Shown here: positions 9,148 through 17,515 of the stretch, piece after piece
How the letters are laid out: the number at the start of each line of letters is the position of its first letter
Numbering within the stretch: the first letter of the stretch is position 1
Assembly (NCBI GenBank): GCA_001899715.1
Contig: MKWI01000003.1
Location: 1 to 64,000, forward strand
Source: Sphingobium sp. 66-54
GTDB lineage: Bacteria > Pseudomonadota > Alphaproteobacteria > Sphingomonadales > Sphingomonadaceae
Length of the DNA: 64,000 nucleotides
Direction: 5' to 3'
Notes under the pieces: generated by a model
What the model was told of the DNA's origin: nothing
What the model saw: only the letters and a program-made list of their open reading frames with translations
Database searches by the model: none
Made by a program: the position numbers and the translations under genes

Positions 9148-10446
9148 ATGACCGCCGCCCCGCTACTCGCCATGCGCGAGGTCAACTTCGACGGCATCAT
9201 CGGCCCCACGCACAATTTCGCCGGGCTGAGCCAGGGCAACCTCGCCGCCACGCTGCACGCGGGCGAACCATCCAACCCACGCCGCGCCGCGTTGCAGGGG
9301 CTGGCCAAGATGCGGCTGATGCTTTCGCTCGGGCTCGGGCAAGGTTTCTTCCTCCCGCAAGTGCGCCCCGATGTCGGCTGGCTGCGGCGCTTCGGCTTCG
9401 ACGGCACGCCCGCGCAGGTCTGCGCCCGCGCCTGGGCGGAGGAGCCGCTGCTGTTCGTGCAGGCGTTCAGCGCCTCGGCGATGTGGGCGGCCAACGCCGC
9501 CACCGTCTCCCCCGCGCCGGACACGGCGGACGGGCGCATCCACATCACCCCCGCCAACCTCGCTACCATGACCCATCGCAGCCACGAATGGCCCGAGACG
9601 CTGGCCCAGCTTCGCCGCATCTTCCCGGACGAACGCTATATCGCCATCCACGAGCCGATACCCGGCCGTTTCGGCGACGAGGGCGCGGCCAATTTTATGC
9701 GCGTCGCCGACCCCATCGGCGACCCCGGCGTCGAGATCATGGTCTATGGCGAGAGCGGCGGCCCCTACCCCGCGCGCCAGTCGGCGGAGGCATGCCGCGC
9801 GATCTTCCGCAACCACGGCATCGAGGATGGCCTCATCATCCAGCAATCGCCCGCCGCCCTCGCCGCCGGCGCTTTCCACAACGATGTGGTCGCCGTCGCG
9901 CATGAGAGCATCCTGTTCGCGCATGAGCAGGCGTTTGCGCACAAGGCGCCTTTCTACAGGACGCTGATCGAGCGTTGCCCGGATCTCGTCATCCTCGAAG
10001 TGCCGGCGAACGAAGTGAGTCTGGAGGACGCCATCGCCTCCTATCTGTTCAACTCGCAGCTCGTCACCCTGCCGGACGGCAGCCGCGCGCTCATCCTGCC
10101 GATGGAATGCGCCGAGACGCCTCCGGTCAAGGCGTGGTTGGACCGCACTATCGGCGCCAACGGCCCGATCCACGCCGCCCATTTCATCGACGTGCGGGAA
10201 TCCATGCACAATGGCGGCGGCCCCGCCTGCCTGCGGCTGCGCGTGCTGATGTCGGCCGAGGCGGAGCGTAGCGTCAATCCCGCACATCTGCTCGATGAGC
10301 GCACGGCTGACAGGCTGGAGGCACTGATCGCCGCCCACTGGCCCGAGCGGCTGACCCCGGCGGATATCGGCCTGCCGCAGACGTGGGAGGCGGTGTGGGA
10401 GGCCCGCACGCGCCTCGTCACTCTTGTTGAGGAAGATTTGGCATGA
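9148..10446 (+). CDS. astB: N-succinylarginine dihydrolase
   Basis: A 432-residue AstB of the pentein (amidinotransferase) fold. Landmarks are VNFDGIIGPTHNFAGLS at the N-terminus, TPANLATMTHRSHEW, EPIPGRFGDEGAANFMR with the pentein acidic and amide residues, VYGESGG, and the C-terminal MHNGGGPACLRLRV, which holds the active-site Cys. It hydrolyses succinylarginine to succinylornithine, CO2 and two ammonia. The ATG at 9148 has GGAG about ten bases upstream; the next in-frame ATG is at 9172. It overlaps the following gene by four bases (ATGA). Confidence 0.94.
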   Translation: MTAAPLLAMREVNFDGIIGPTHNFAGLSQGNLAATLHAGEPSNPRRAALQGLAKMRLMLSLGLGQGFFLPQVRPDVGWLRRFGFDGTPAQVCARAWAEEPLLFVQAFSASAMWAANAATVSPAPDTADGRIHITPANLATMTHRSHEWPETLAQLRRIFPDERYIAIHEPIPGRFGDEGAANFMRVADPIGDPGVEIMVYGESGGPYPARQSAEACRAIFRNHGIEDGLIIQQSPAALAAGAFHNDVVAVAHESILFAHEQAFAHKAPFYRTLIERCPDLVILEVPANEVSLEDAIASYLFNSQLVTLPDGSRALILPMECAETPPVKAWLDRTIGANGPIHAAHFIDVRESMHNGGGPACLRLRVLMSAEAERSVNPAHLLDERTADRLEALIAAHWPERLTPADIGLPQTWEAVWEARTRLVTLVEEDLA

Positions 10447-11798
10447 GCGCCGATATCATCGCGCCGGACGCCATCCGCCTCGCCTTCTCGGATGCCATGT
10501 CCGCCATGTATCGCACCGAGGTGCCGCTCTACGGCGATCTGCTGCGGATCGTCGCGCAAAGCAACGCGGCGGTGCTGGAAGCCGATCCGGTCCTGCGCGC
10601 GCGGCTGGCGGCCGCGGGCGAGCTGGAGCGGCTGGATGCCGAGCGGCACGGCGCCATCCGTGTGGGCACGGCGGAGGAACTGCGCCTCATGCGCCGCCTG
10701 TTCGCGGTGATGGGGATGCGGCCGGTCGGCTATTACGACCTCGCGGCGGCCGGCCTGCCGGTCCACTCCACCGCCTTCCGCCCGGTGACGGGCGCGGCGC
10801 TCTCCGCCTGTGCCTTCCGTATCTTCTGCTCGCTGCTGCGGCTCGACCTGATCGCCGATGAGGCGCTGCGGGCGCAAGCCGCCACCATCCTCGCCCGTCG
10901 CCGCATCGTCAGCGAGGGCGCGCTGGAACAGATCGAACGGTTCGAGCGCGACGGGTATCTCACAGCCGAACATGCCGAGAGCTTCGTGCTGGAGGCGCTG
11001 GAGACCTTCCGCTGGCACCGCGAGGCGCTGGTCGACCGGGCGACCTATGCGGCGCTCAAGGCCGCGCATCCGCTGGTGGCGGACATCGTCTGCTTCCGGG
11101 GGCCGCATATCAACCACCTCACGCCACGCGCGCTGGATATCGACGCCGTGCAGGCCGCGATGATCGCGCACGGCATGCAGGCCAAAGCGGTGATCGAAGG
11201 GCCGCCCCGCCGCGCGGTGCCAGTGCTGCTCCGCCAGACCAGCTTCCAGGCGCTGGAGGAGGCCATCCTGTTCCGCGAGGGCAAGACAATCGTTCCCGGC
11301 GCCCACACCGCCCGCTTCGGCGAGGTCGAGCAGCGCGGCGTCGCCCTCACTCCGCGCGGCCGGGCGCTCTACGATACCATCCTCGCCCGCGTGCCCGCCG
11401 GCCCGGATTATCCGGCGCGTCTCGCTGAAGCTTTTGCCAGGATGCCGGACGATCTCGACCGGCTGCGCCGCGACGGCCTCGCTTATGTCCGCTATCGCCC
11501 CACGGCGCAGGGTGCGCAGGCGCTGGTCAAGGGCAGCCTGCAGGACGGCGCACCCGAGGACCTCATCGCCGCCGGTCTGCTGACCGCCGAGCCGATCACC
11601 TACGAGGATTTCCTGCCGGTGAGCGCAGCCGGCATCTTCCGCTCCAACCTGCGCGACGAGGCGGAAGGCCCGTTGGCGGCACAATCATCACAAGCCGCCT
11701 TCGAGGCCGCGCTGGGCACCCCTTGTCTCGATCCCTTCGGTCTCTATCTCGCGCAGGAGGAAGAGTCGCTGGAGCGGCTGAGAGGCAGCTTGTTCTGA
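10443..11798 (+). CDS. hglS: DUF1338/YdcJ family 2-oxoadipate dioxygenase/decarboxylase-like protein
   Basis: A 451-residue DUF1338 (YdcJ) protein. The family includes Pseudomonas HglS, an Fe(II) enzyme that turns 2-oxoadipate into 2-hydroxyglutarate in lysine breakdown. Family hallmarks here are the opening MSAMYRTEVPLYGDLL, GTAEELRLMRRLFAVMGM, FRGPHINHLTPRALDID (probable metal His), the VPVLLRQTSFQALEE block and GALTARFGE-like HTARFGEVEQRGVALTPRG with a conserved Glu. It starts inside the astB stop (ATGA overlap). In this operon the substrate could be an arginine-derived or lysine-derived 2-oxo acid; the function is by family only. Confidence 0.8.
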   Translation: MSADIIAPDAIRLAFSDAMSAMYRTEVPLYGDLLRIVAQSNAAVLEADPVLRARLAAAGELERLDAERHGAIRVGTAEELRLMRRLFAVMGMRPVGYYDLAAAGLPVHSTAFRPVTGAALSACAFRIFCSLLRLDLIADEALRAQAATILARRRIVSEGALEQIERFERDGYLTAEHAESFVLEALETFRWHREALVDRATYAALKAAHPLVADIVCFRGPHINHLTPRALDIDAVQAAMIAHGMQAKAVIEGPPRRAVPVLLRQTSFQALEEAILFREGKTIVPGAHTARFGEVEQRGVALTPRGRALYDTILARVPAGPDYPARLAEAFARMPDDLDRLRRDGLAYVRYRPTAQGAQALVKGSLQDGAPEDLIAAGLLTAEPITYEDFLPVSAAGIFRSNLRDEAEGPLAAQSSQAAFEAALGTPCLDPFGLYLAQEEESLERLRGSLF

Positions 11799-11808
11799 AA
11801 GCGCTTCT

Positions 11809-11884
11809 CGTGTCCCTGCGAAAGCAGGAACCCAGGGCCCAACTGCAATGTCCTATCGCCCAGAGTCCTGCCTGCGCAGTGTTC
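11809..11884. repeat. Dispersed palindromic intergenic repeat, copy 4
   Basis: A degenerate copy. CGTGTCCCTGCGAAAGCAGG at the left and CAGAGTCCTGCCTGCGCAG at the right flank a variable centre. It lies between the end of the ast operon and the convergent VOC gene, where it could work as a bidirectional terminator-like hairpin. Confidence 0.7.
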
Positions 11885-11894
11885 CGCGCACCCG

Positions 11895-12272
11895 TCACCC
11901 GAACTGGCACAATTCGATCTCATGCCCCTCCGGGTCGTCCAGCAGCGCGACCTTGATGCCGCCCTCCACCACAAGCACCGGCCCCTTGGCGGAGGCGCCG
12001 GCCGCCACGCAAACGGCATGGGCGATCTCGATATCGTCGGTCGCGAAGCCGGTCGGTCCATGCACCCGCGCGTCGGGGAGCGGCCGCCCGTCCGTGTAGC
12101 AGAGCAGCATCAGCGTCACATCGACCCCGTCTTGCCCCAGGATCACCTCGTCGAAGGCGGCCGTCTCGAACCGGCCCCGCTCCGTGAAGCCGAAAGCCTG
12201 CTCGTAGAAGCGCTGCTCGCCCGCCAGATCGCCGACGATCAGCTTGATGAACGCGAATTTGGCCTGCACCAT
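11895..12272 (-). CDS. VOC-superfamily (glyoxalase/bleomycin-resistance-like) protein
   Basis: A 125-residue protein with the two beta-alpha-beta-beta-beta modules of the vicinal oxygen chelate fold. It opens with FAFIKLIVGDLAGEQRFYEQ, has FDEVILG and VHGPTGFATDDIE, and ends with DDPEGHEIELCQFG, where the final Glu is the usual metal ligand. I start it at 12272 (MVQAKF), just after GAGGGGAGAGC; longer frames upstream run into the neighbouring gene. It follows an SDR and an NTF2-like gene on the same strand. No specific reaction can be assigned. Confidence 0.8.
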   Translation of the reverse strand: MVQAKFAFIKLIVGDLAGEQRFYEQAFGFTERGRFETAAFDEVILGQDGVDVTLMLLCYTDGRPLPDARVHGPTGFATDDIEIAHAVCVAAGASAKGPVLVVEGGIKVALLDDPEGHEIELCQFG

Positions 12273-12286
12273 GCCCCGCTCTCCCC

Positions 12287-12976
12287 TCAAATCCCCTCGG
12301 CCATCGGCTTGCCCGTCGCCGGGTGCGGATAATGGAACGGCATGAAAGCCGCCCGCGGCCATTGCGCCGGCTGCTCCCGCAGTTCATCCGGCCCGTTCGG
12401 CACAGCGGGATAAGTGCCCCGCCACGGCGCAATCATGATCGGCTCGTCCGGCGAACGCGCCCAGCCGCCTGCATACGGTGCCTGAAAGGTCAGCCGGTAA
12501 TTGAACAGCGCGATCTTCCACACGCCGTTCTCCAATACATATTCATTCTCATGCACGCCGCCCTCCCAGAAGCAGTCGCGGAAGGCGGGCGGGAAATCCT
12601 CCCGATAGCGCTCGTGCGTTCCCATCTGGAGGAAAGCGCGGAACCGCCCCCATGCCCGGCTCCGATCCGGCGCGACATGGACGATATCCTGCGCGATGAC
12701 ATGCTCGGAGAGCATCCCGTCGCGTGGACCGTAAGCGCCCTCGGTCCAGCTATAGAGCCGCCGCGCCCCCGCCTTGCCGCGCCAGATGCCATTCAGGAAC
12801 CGCAGCTCGCATTCCTCCGCGAACAGATCGACGATCTCCTTGAACAGCCATTTGTCCATGCAATAGCCGTAGGTGTGATGCAGCGTGCGGATCGCCTGCA
12901 CGTCGCGCAGCAGCGTCACCTCCTGCGTTAGCGCGGCAAGCTGGGTTTCGAGTTGGGCGATGCGGGGATCGGTCAT
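12287..12976 (-). CDS. SnoaL/NTF2-like fold protein
   Basis: A 229-residue protein. The first 30 residues form a heptad-like helix (IAQLETQLAALTQEVTLLRD), followed by the DVQAIRTLHHTYGYCMDK opening of a SnoaL-like NTF2 cone, GIWRGKAGARRLY, HVIAQDIVHVAPDRSRAWGR and a strand ending in WEGGVHENEYVLENG. Such proteins act as small hydratases, decarboxylases or cyclases, or have no known activity. The ATG at 12976 overlaps the SDR stop by four bases, so the two are co-translated. At least six other NTF2-like genes occur in the window. Confidence 0.78.
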   Translation of the reverse strand: MTDPRIAQLETQLAALTQEVTLLRDVQAIRTLHHTYGYCMDKWLFKEIVDLFAEECELRFLNGIWRGKAGARRLYSWTEGAYGPRDGMLSEHVIAQDIVHVAPDRSRAWGRFRAFLQMGTHERYREDFPPAFRDCFWEGGVHENEYVLENGVWKIALFNYRLTFQAPYAGGWARSPDEPIMIAPWRGTYPAVPNGPDELREQPAQWPRAAFMPFHYPHPATGKPMAEGI

Positions 12977-13800
12977 CGGGCGGTCTCCTTCTCGGCAGCA
13001 TCTTCCTCTGCCATGCGCTTCCACTCGTCGATCGGGTCGGGTAGCTCCATGTAGCGGCCAGTGAGAATGTCGTAATCGCCCGCCGCCAGCACCGCGCAAC
13101 GCTTGGCGGTGCGGTGAAGGTCGGCATCGCCATTCTCACGCCCGCGCCCCTCGTCGAGATAGCTCAGCATGTGCGGCATCCATTTGCGCGCATCCGGATC
13201 GTGATAGGTATCCTCGGCAAGCTGGGTGATGACGAAACCCGGTTCTACCGCAAAGACCTGCACATTGTGCGGCCGCGCCTCCTCCGCCGCCATTTCGACC
13301 AGCTTGTTGAGTGCCGCCTTGCCGACACTGTAGGCGGAGAGAAAGGGCAGCGTCAGCTTGGTCGCAATGGCCGAGATGCAGATTACCCGCCCGCGCCGCG
13401 CGGCGATCATGTCCGGCATCAACTCGTGCATGAACAGATAAGGCGCGCGGATATGCACCGCCTCCGCCTGCCACCATCTGTCGATATCCGTCTCCCACAC
13501 GGGACCGAACGGCCAAGGCACGCCGGCATTGCTGACGAGGATCGAGGGCGCCCCATGCGCCGCCCGCGCCGCGTCGCACGCCGCCTTCACCTGCGCGGGG
13601 TCAGTCACGTCCGCCGGCGCGGCGATGGCCCGGCCGCCCGCCGCACGGATCTCATCCGCCACGCCCTCAAGCTGATCCCGACTGCGCGCGACCAGCGTCA
13701 CCGCTGCGCCATCCGCCGCCAGCCGCAGCGCGATCGACCGGCCAAAACCGCGCCCCGCGCCCGTCACCAGCGCCGATTGCCCCGCCAGCCGTCCCGTCAT
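12973..13800 (-). CDS. Short-chain dehydrogenase/reductase
   Basis: A 275-residue classical SDR. It has the TGAGRGFGRSIA Rossmann glycine motif near residue 14, VSNAGVPW (NAG motif), CISAIATK with the catalytic Ser region, and the YSVGK Tyr-x3-Lys pair near residue 165. It is probably an NAD(P)-dependent alcohol or ketone oxidoreductase in the cytoplasm. It heads a three-gene unit (SDR, NTF2-like, VOC) and is divergent from an MFS carrier, an arrangement typical of a small catabolic cassette. The substrate is unknown. Confidence 0.86.
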   Translation of the reverse strand: MTGRLAGQSALVTGAGRGFGRSIALRLAADGAAVTLVARSRDQLEGVADEIRAAGGRAIAAPADVTDPAQVKAACDAARAAHGAPSILVSNAGVPWPFGPVWETDIDRWWQAEAVHIRAPYLFMHELMPDMIAARRGRVICISAIATKLTLPFLSAYSVGKAALNKLVEMAAEEARPHNVQVFAVEPGFVITQLAEDTYHDPDARKWMPHMLSYLDEGRGRENGDADLHRTAKRCAVLAAGDYDILTGRYMELPDPIDEWKRMAEEDAAEKETAR

Positions 13801-13954
13801 GCACTCTCTCCTTCCCCCACACCGCAGCGCGGGGCCGTCTCTTTTGCGGGCGGACAGTAAGCCTAGCCACCCGCGCGCCGCAAGGTCGCTTGCGCCGTGC
13901 CGTCAGTTGCTTATGGTCGCTGCAAAACAAGTGCCGGGGGAGAGGATCGGCCAC

Positions 13955-15196
13955 ATGCCAACGCACCACAAGGCGGGCTACGAGCTGCGCGTCGTCCTGC
14001 TGCTCGGCCTTGCCTACGGCTTCGCCTTCTACGACCGGATGACCATGTCCTTCCTCTCGCCCTTCGTGGTGGAGGATTTCGGGCTTAACAACACGCAGGT
14101 CGGCGCACTCGGCTCGGGCCTGTCGCTCACCTGGGCGCTAGGCGCCTATGTGTTCGGCCGCTGGTCGGACAAGACCGGCAAGCGCAAGCCCTTCCTGCTC
14201 GCCGCCATGCTGGTCTTTTCCGCCTGCTCGATCCTCTCGGGCCTCTCGACCGGCTTCTGGACGCTGCTCGCCTCGCGCATCATCATGGGCGCGGCGGAAG
14301 GCCCTTTCTTGCCGATCTGCCTCGCCATCATCGCGGCCGCTTCCGTGCCCCGGCGGCGCGGCCTCAATAGCGGCATCGTGCAGAACGGCTTCGGCTCGCT
14401 GCTCGGCAATGCGCTGGCGCCGCTGCTGGTGGTCGCCATCGCCGGGTGGTGGGGCTGGCGCGCGAGCTTCTTCACCGCCGGCCTGCCCGGCTTGATCCTC
14501 TGCTTCCTGATCTGGCGCTTCATCGACGAGCCGCCCGCCGTCCCCGCCGACCAGCAGCCGCTGGAGGATGGCGCCCAGCCGGCGGACGGTTTCCTCGCCA
14601 TGTTGCGCCACCGCAACATCGCGCTCTGCTCGGTGATAAGCTGCCTCGCGGTCGGCTCGATCGTGCTCGGCTCGATCTTCCTGCCGCTGTTCCTGACGCA
14701 GATGCGCGGCTACACGCCCGCGACCATGGCCAACGTGATGGCCATTCTCGGCCTCTGCCCAGCGATCGGCGGCGTGCTCGTCACCTGGCTGTCGGACCGG
14801 ATCGGCCGCCGCCCGCCGATGATCCTGTTCGGCTTCCTAATGGCGCTCTGCCCGCTCGCCGCGCTCGCCATCGACGACAACATCGTGCTGATGACCGGCC
14901 TCATGTTCATCGGGTGGATCGGCATCGGCATCTTCCCGCTGTTCATGGGCGTCATCCCCGGCGAGACACTGGCCTACCGCAACACGGCGGCGGCCATGGG
15001 CATCGTCGTGGCCATCGGCGAGATCGTCGGCGGCGTCGGCGCGCCGATCCTCGCCGGCTGGATCGCCGACCAGAGCAGCCTCGTCCTGCCGCTCGCCATC
15101 CAGGCCGGCATGGCCATCGGCACCGGCATCTTCGCGCTGGCACTGCGGGAGACGAACCCGGCAGTGATCGCGCGGCGGGAAGCGGTGGCGGTTTAG
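13955..15196 (+). CDS. MFS transporter
   Basis: A 413-residue protein with twelve predicted membrane helices. It shows FAFYDRMTMSFLSPFVVEDF in helix 1, GRWSDKTGKRKP as motif A between helices 2 and 3, and SDRIGRRPP as its repeat in the second half. The ATG at 13955 follows GGGGGAGAGG. It resembles the ACS (anion:cation symporter) branch that carries organic acids. It is divergent from the SDR unit, so import of that pathway's substrate is a reasonable guess. Confidence 0.83.
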   Translation: MPTHHKAGYELRVVLLLGLAYGFAFYDRMTMSFLSPFVVEDFGLNNTQVGALGSGLSLTWALGAYVFGRWSDKTGKRKPFLLAAMLVFSACSILSGLSTGFWTLLASRIIMGAAEGPFLPICLAIIAAASVPRRRGLNSGIVQNGFGSLLGNALAPLLVVAIAGWWGWRASFFTAGLPGLILCFLIWRFIDEPPAVPADQQPLEDGAQPADGFLAMLRHRNIALCSVISCLAVGSIVLGSIFLPLFLTQMRGYTPATMANVMAILGLCPAIGGVLVTWLSDRIGRRPPMILFGFLMALCPLAALAIDDNIVLMTGLMFIGWIGIGIFPLFMGVIPGETLAYRNTAAAMGIVVAIGEIVGGVGAPILAGWIADQSSLVLPLAIQAGMAIGTGIFALALRETNPAVIARREAVAV

Positions 15197-15534
15197 TTGC
15201 CTCGCCCATTATCCTGGACTCGTTTCAGAGCCATCTATCATCGTTGACCACAGGGGCAGGCTGGATGCTGAAACAAGGTCTGCACAATATTGGAAAGTCA
15301 ATTCACGAGCCCAGTGCGCGCCGTTCGCCGCGGCTAGCTTCCTTCCTGATAGCAGATGCGATTGATGCTTCGTGAAAGATGTGAGACATTGAATGTGATG
15401 ACAAGTTCTGCCCTAAATACGAGCTATCGTCGCTTCATGTAGAAGCGGCACCGTCATCATATGACCATCGCCGCCGTACTGGCGCGATGATTTCCTGAGC
15501 GACAGCGGCGGCGGCTCCAGAACGGAGTATGAAA
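15197..15534. other. Intergenic stretch with a shared repeat and lower GC
   Basis: 338 bases without a convincing gene. It contains a 20-bp sequence (15265-15284) that recurs inverted near 26689, then AT-richer DNA leading to the acetyltransferase gene. A promoter for that gene must lie here, but I see no strong -35/-10 pair. Confidence 0.6.
15262..15285 (+). repeat. Short dispersed repeat shared with 26689
   Basis: ATGCTGAAACAAGGTCTGCA at 15265-15284 is identical to the reverse complement of 26689-26708, and the match continues by a few bases (GG on the left). It looks like one arm of a sphingomonad intergenic repeat of the type GGATGCTGAAACAAG. Confidence 0.75.
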
Positions 15535-16020
15535 ATGTCGCTACGGATTATCCGAGCCCGAGCTGTCGATTTACCGGATATAATGCGCTTGCACGGTATG
15601 GTGCAGGGCCTTCACGCTCAAATAGTCCCCGACATCTTTCGGCCTGATTGGCAACCCTCGGCCTTAAGAGATTTCTGGCTTGAAAAATTAGCTGATCGAA
15701 GCAGCATTGTGGCTATCGCCATGCTGAACCGAAAGACTGTGGGCTATATTTGGTTTCAGGTTCAGAAGCGAGCACAGGACGATCTTCATCAGGCTAGAAA
15801 GCGTATATACATCCATCACATTGGAGTTGATGAGTGCGCAAGGCGTAGAGGAATAGGTAAAGGGTTACTAAAATACGTTGAAGCAGACGCGAGGCGGCTT
15901 AACATATCCACTATCGCACTCGATACTTGGGCGCCGAACTCTGCCGCACAGGTATTCTTCACGTCGCGCGGCTACGATACGATGAATATCACGCGTGCCA
16001 AGGTGTTGAAGGCCCCTTGA
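15535..16020 (+). CDS. GNAT-family N-acetyltransferase (low-GC, possibly acquired)
   Basis: A 161-residue GNAT acetyltransferase. The acetyl-CoA signature is IHHIGVDECARRRGIGKGLL (motif A, R/Q-x-x-G-x-G/A) near residues 92-111, followed by the IALDTWAPNSAAQVFFTSRG motif B segment. I start at 15535 because the GGAG at 15524 is seven bases away, whereas it almost touches the ATG at 15529. Codon use is clearly less GC-rich at third positions (GATTTACCG, TTACTAAAATAC) than in its neighbours, which suggests recent transfer. The acceptor substrate is unknown. Confidence 0.84.
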   Translation: MSLRIIRARAVDLPDIMRLHGMVQGLHAQIVPDIFRPDWQPSALRDFWLEKLADRSSIVAIAMLNRKTVGYIWFQVQKRAQDDLHQARKRIYIHHIGVDECARRRGIGKGLLKYVEADARRLNISTIALDTWAPNSAAQVFFTSRGYDTMNITRAKVLKAP

Positions 16021-16080
16021 TTGTGAATGTCGGTTCCCGACGCGGTCAAGCCAAGGACGACATTCTGCAACTCACCCCCC

Positions 16081-16473
16081 TCAAAACACCCCATTCCCAT
16101 GCGGCAACGTCTCGGGAATCTCCTGCACCACCTCCCAATGCTCCTGCACCCTGCCATCCTCGGCATGGCGGAAGATATCGACGATGTTCATGCCGGGATC
16201 GCCGGGGTGGCGGATGGTGTGGACGTGGAAAATCGTGCGGTCGCCGTCCGCGTAGCTGGCCTTGAGGCGTATATCGATCTCCGGGAAACCCGCGCGGCGA
16301 TCGTCGAGGAAGGCACGCAGCCCCTCGCGCCCTTCGCTGGCGGCGGTGCTGTGCTGGATATAGCCCTCGGCAATGTAGGTATCGACATGCCGCGAATCGA
16401 ACTTCATCAGCATCTCGTGATACATCGCCTTGGCCATCGCCAGGTTGCGCATCTCCGTCTCGCTATGGGCCAT
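16081..16473 (-). CDS. SnoaL-like/NTF2-fold protein
   Basis: A 130-residue protein of the SnoaL-like polyketide-cyclase family. It has YIQHSTAASEGREGLRAFL, with the typical His and the G-R-E-G-L loop, then YADGDRTIFHVHTIRHPG and IVDIFRHAEDGRVQEHWEV, the classic D-x-F-R-x-x-x-G-R-I-x-E-H-W-D end strand. It follows the exported-protein gene by 20 bases on the same strand. These proteins are often annotated as steroid delta-isomerase-like or cyclase-like, but the activity here is unknown. Confidence 0.84.
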   Translation of the reverse strand: MAHSETEMRNLAMAKAMYHEMLMKFDSRHVDTYIAEGYIQHSTAASEGREGLRAFLDDRRAGFPEIDIRLKASYADGDRTIFHVHTIRHPGDPGMNIVDIFRHAEDGRVQEHWEVVQEIPETLPHGNGVF

Positions 16474-16493
16474 CGCCGCGCGGACCTCCCCGC

Positions 16494-17252
16494 TTATTTG
16501 CTGATATCCATCGACGGGCGCCCCTGATCGTCGGCGGCGTCACGATTATTTTCCTCGCAGACATATTCGCGGATCTGCCAATCGCGCTTGCGGATATAGT
16601 TGGTCTTGAGATTGTAGGTGCCGACGAACAGCGCCGGGTCGGTGATCTCCGTATCGACCGTCATCAGGTCCGGCTCAGTGAGGTGAAAGCGCTCCTTGAT
16701 GCGCGTGTTTTCGGTGGGGTGCAGGCCCTCCATCAGCGTCGTCTGCGGGTTGAGACCGATGGTGTCGACCACCAGCGTATCACCCTCCCAATGGCCGACC
16801 GACCAGCCGTTGAACGCCGGATCGGGATCCTCGGGTAGCGGGCGGCCGTCCGTGTAGATGCGCCGCACCTGACTATAGGTCTCATGCAGCAGCGTCACCC
16901 GGTCGGGCGAGTAGATGAACTCGATCGGATAGGGCTGCCGCATGATCTGGGGCATGCCGGACGGGATGCAATTCGCCGCGCGGCTTTGCAGATTCTCGCC
17001 GCGCTCCTTACCGGCGTTGAAATCGTCGACGGTCTTTTTGGCCGCCGGCGTCAGCGTCGGCCCCTTGGGCGCATTAGGCCCGAACAGGCCGGACCAGTCC
17101 GGCTGCCACACGCCGCCCCAATCCGGCAGCTTCTCCAGCGCGGCATAGCCCTTGTCCTGCGCAACGGCGGAAACGGGCACGAGCGCGGCCGCAGGGACCA
17201 GTCCCACCGCGAGCGCGATCAGCGATCGGAATGCAAGGTTCATTCGGTTCAT
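16494..17252 (-). CDS. Exported protein of unknown function (pairs with DUF6152)
   Basis: A protein of about 252 residues with a clear Sec signal (NLAFRSLIALAVGLVPAAAL, cut near AVAQDK). The mature part has WGGVWQPDWSGLFG, an ANCIPSGMPQIMRQPYPIEF block with one Cys, SQVRRIYTDGRP, FNGWSVGHWEGDTLVVDTIG and KERFHLTEPD. The same blocks recur in uncharacterised proteins of sphingomonads and related degraders; I know no function. ATG codons at 17252 and 17243 both fit, and the GGAGAGG spacing favours 17243. It is divergent from the DUF6152 gene across a 263-base region holding two clean inverted repeats. Confidence 0.72.
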   Translation of the reverse strand: MNRMNLAFRSLIALAVGLVPAAALVPVSAVAQDKGYAALEKLPDWGGVWQPDWSGLFGPNAPKGPTLTPAAKKTVDDFNAGKERGENLQSRAANCIPSGMPQIMRQPYPIEFIYSPDRVTLLHETYSQVRRIYTDGRPLPEDPDPAFNGWSVGHWEGDTLVVDTIGLNPQTTLMEGLHPTENTRIKERFHLTEPDLMTVDTEITDPALFVGTYNLKTNYIRKRDWQIREYVCEENNRDAADDQGRPSMDISK

Positions 17253-17330
17253 CCTCTCCAGCCATCTCGGCCCATCATGTGATCGCGCGTCCGGCTTCGT
17301 TCGGCCGGCCTCCCTCGATCCGGGGGACAT

Positions 17331-17347
17331 AGTGGATTCAGTCCACT
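17331..17347. promoter_or_regulatory. Candidate operator AGTGGA-N5-TCCACT
   Basis: A perfect inverted repeat with 6-bp arms and a 5-bp centre (AGTGGATTCAGTCCACT), 79 bases upstream of the exported-protein start. It resembles a TetR- or MarR-type binding site. The regulator is unknown. Confidence 0.5.
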
Positions 17348-17442
17348 TCGAGTCAAGCGCAATATCGGCGTGCCCAGCCATGCGCCGTTCAGCTTCTGTA
17401 ACGTATCAGTTCAGGTTACATTTTGTGCCGGATAGGTATCTT

Positions 17443-17457
17443 GTTGATCTTGTCAAC
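17443..17457. promoter_or_regulatory. Candidate operator GTTGA-N5-TCAAC, site 1
   Basis: A perfect inverted repeat GTTGATCTTGTCAAC, 59 bases upstream of the DUF6152 start codon. Similar sites occur at 21132, 22211 (half) and 26576. The nearest regulator gene is the double MarR protein at 18517-19527. Confidence 0.5.
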
Positions 17458-17515
17458 CGGTAGCCAATCGTGCGATGGAAGCGCAGATTCGACACAAAAG
17501 CCGGTTATGGAGTGG

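Noticed and set aside
1278-11884. CRISPR-like array, because a palindromic repeat recurs
   Set aside because: Copies are kilobases apart, each is a long palindrome, and there are no regular spacers or cas genes.
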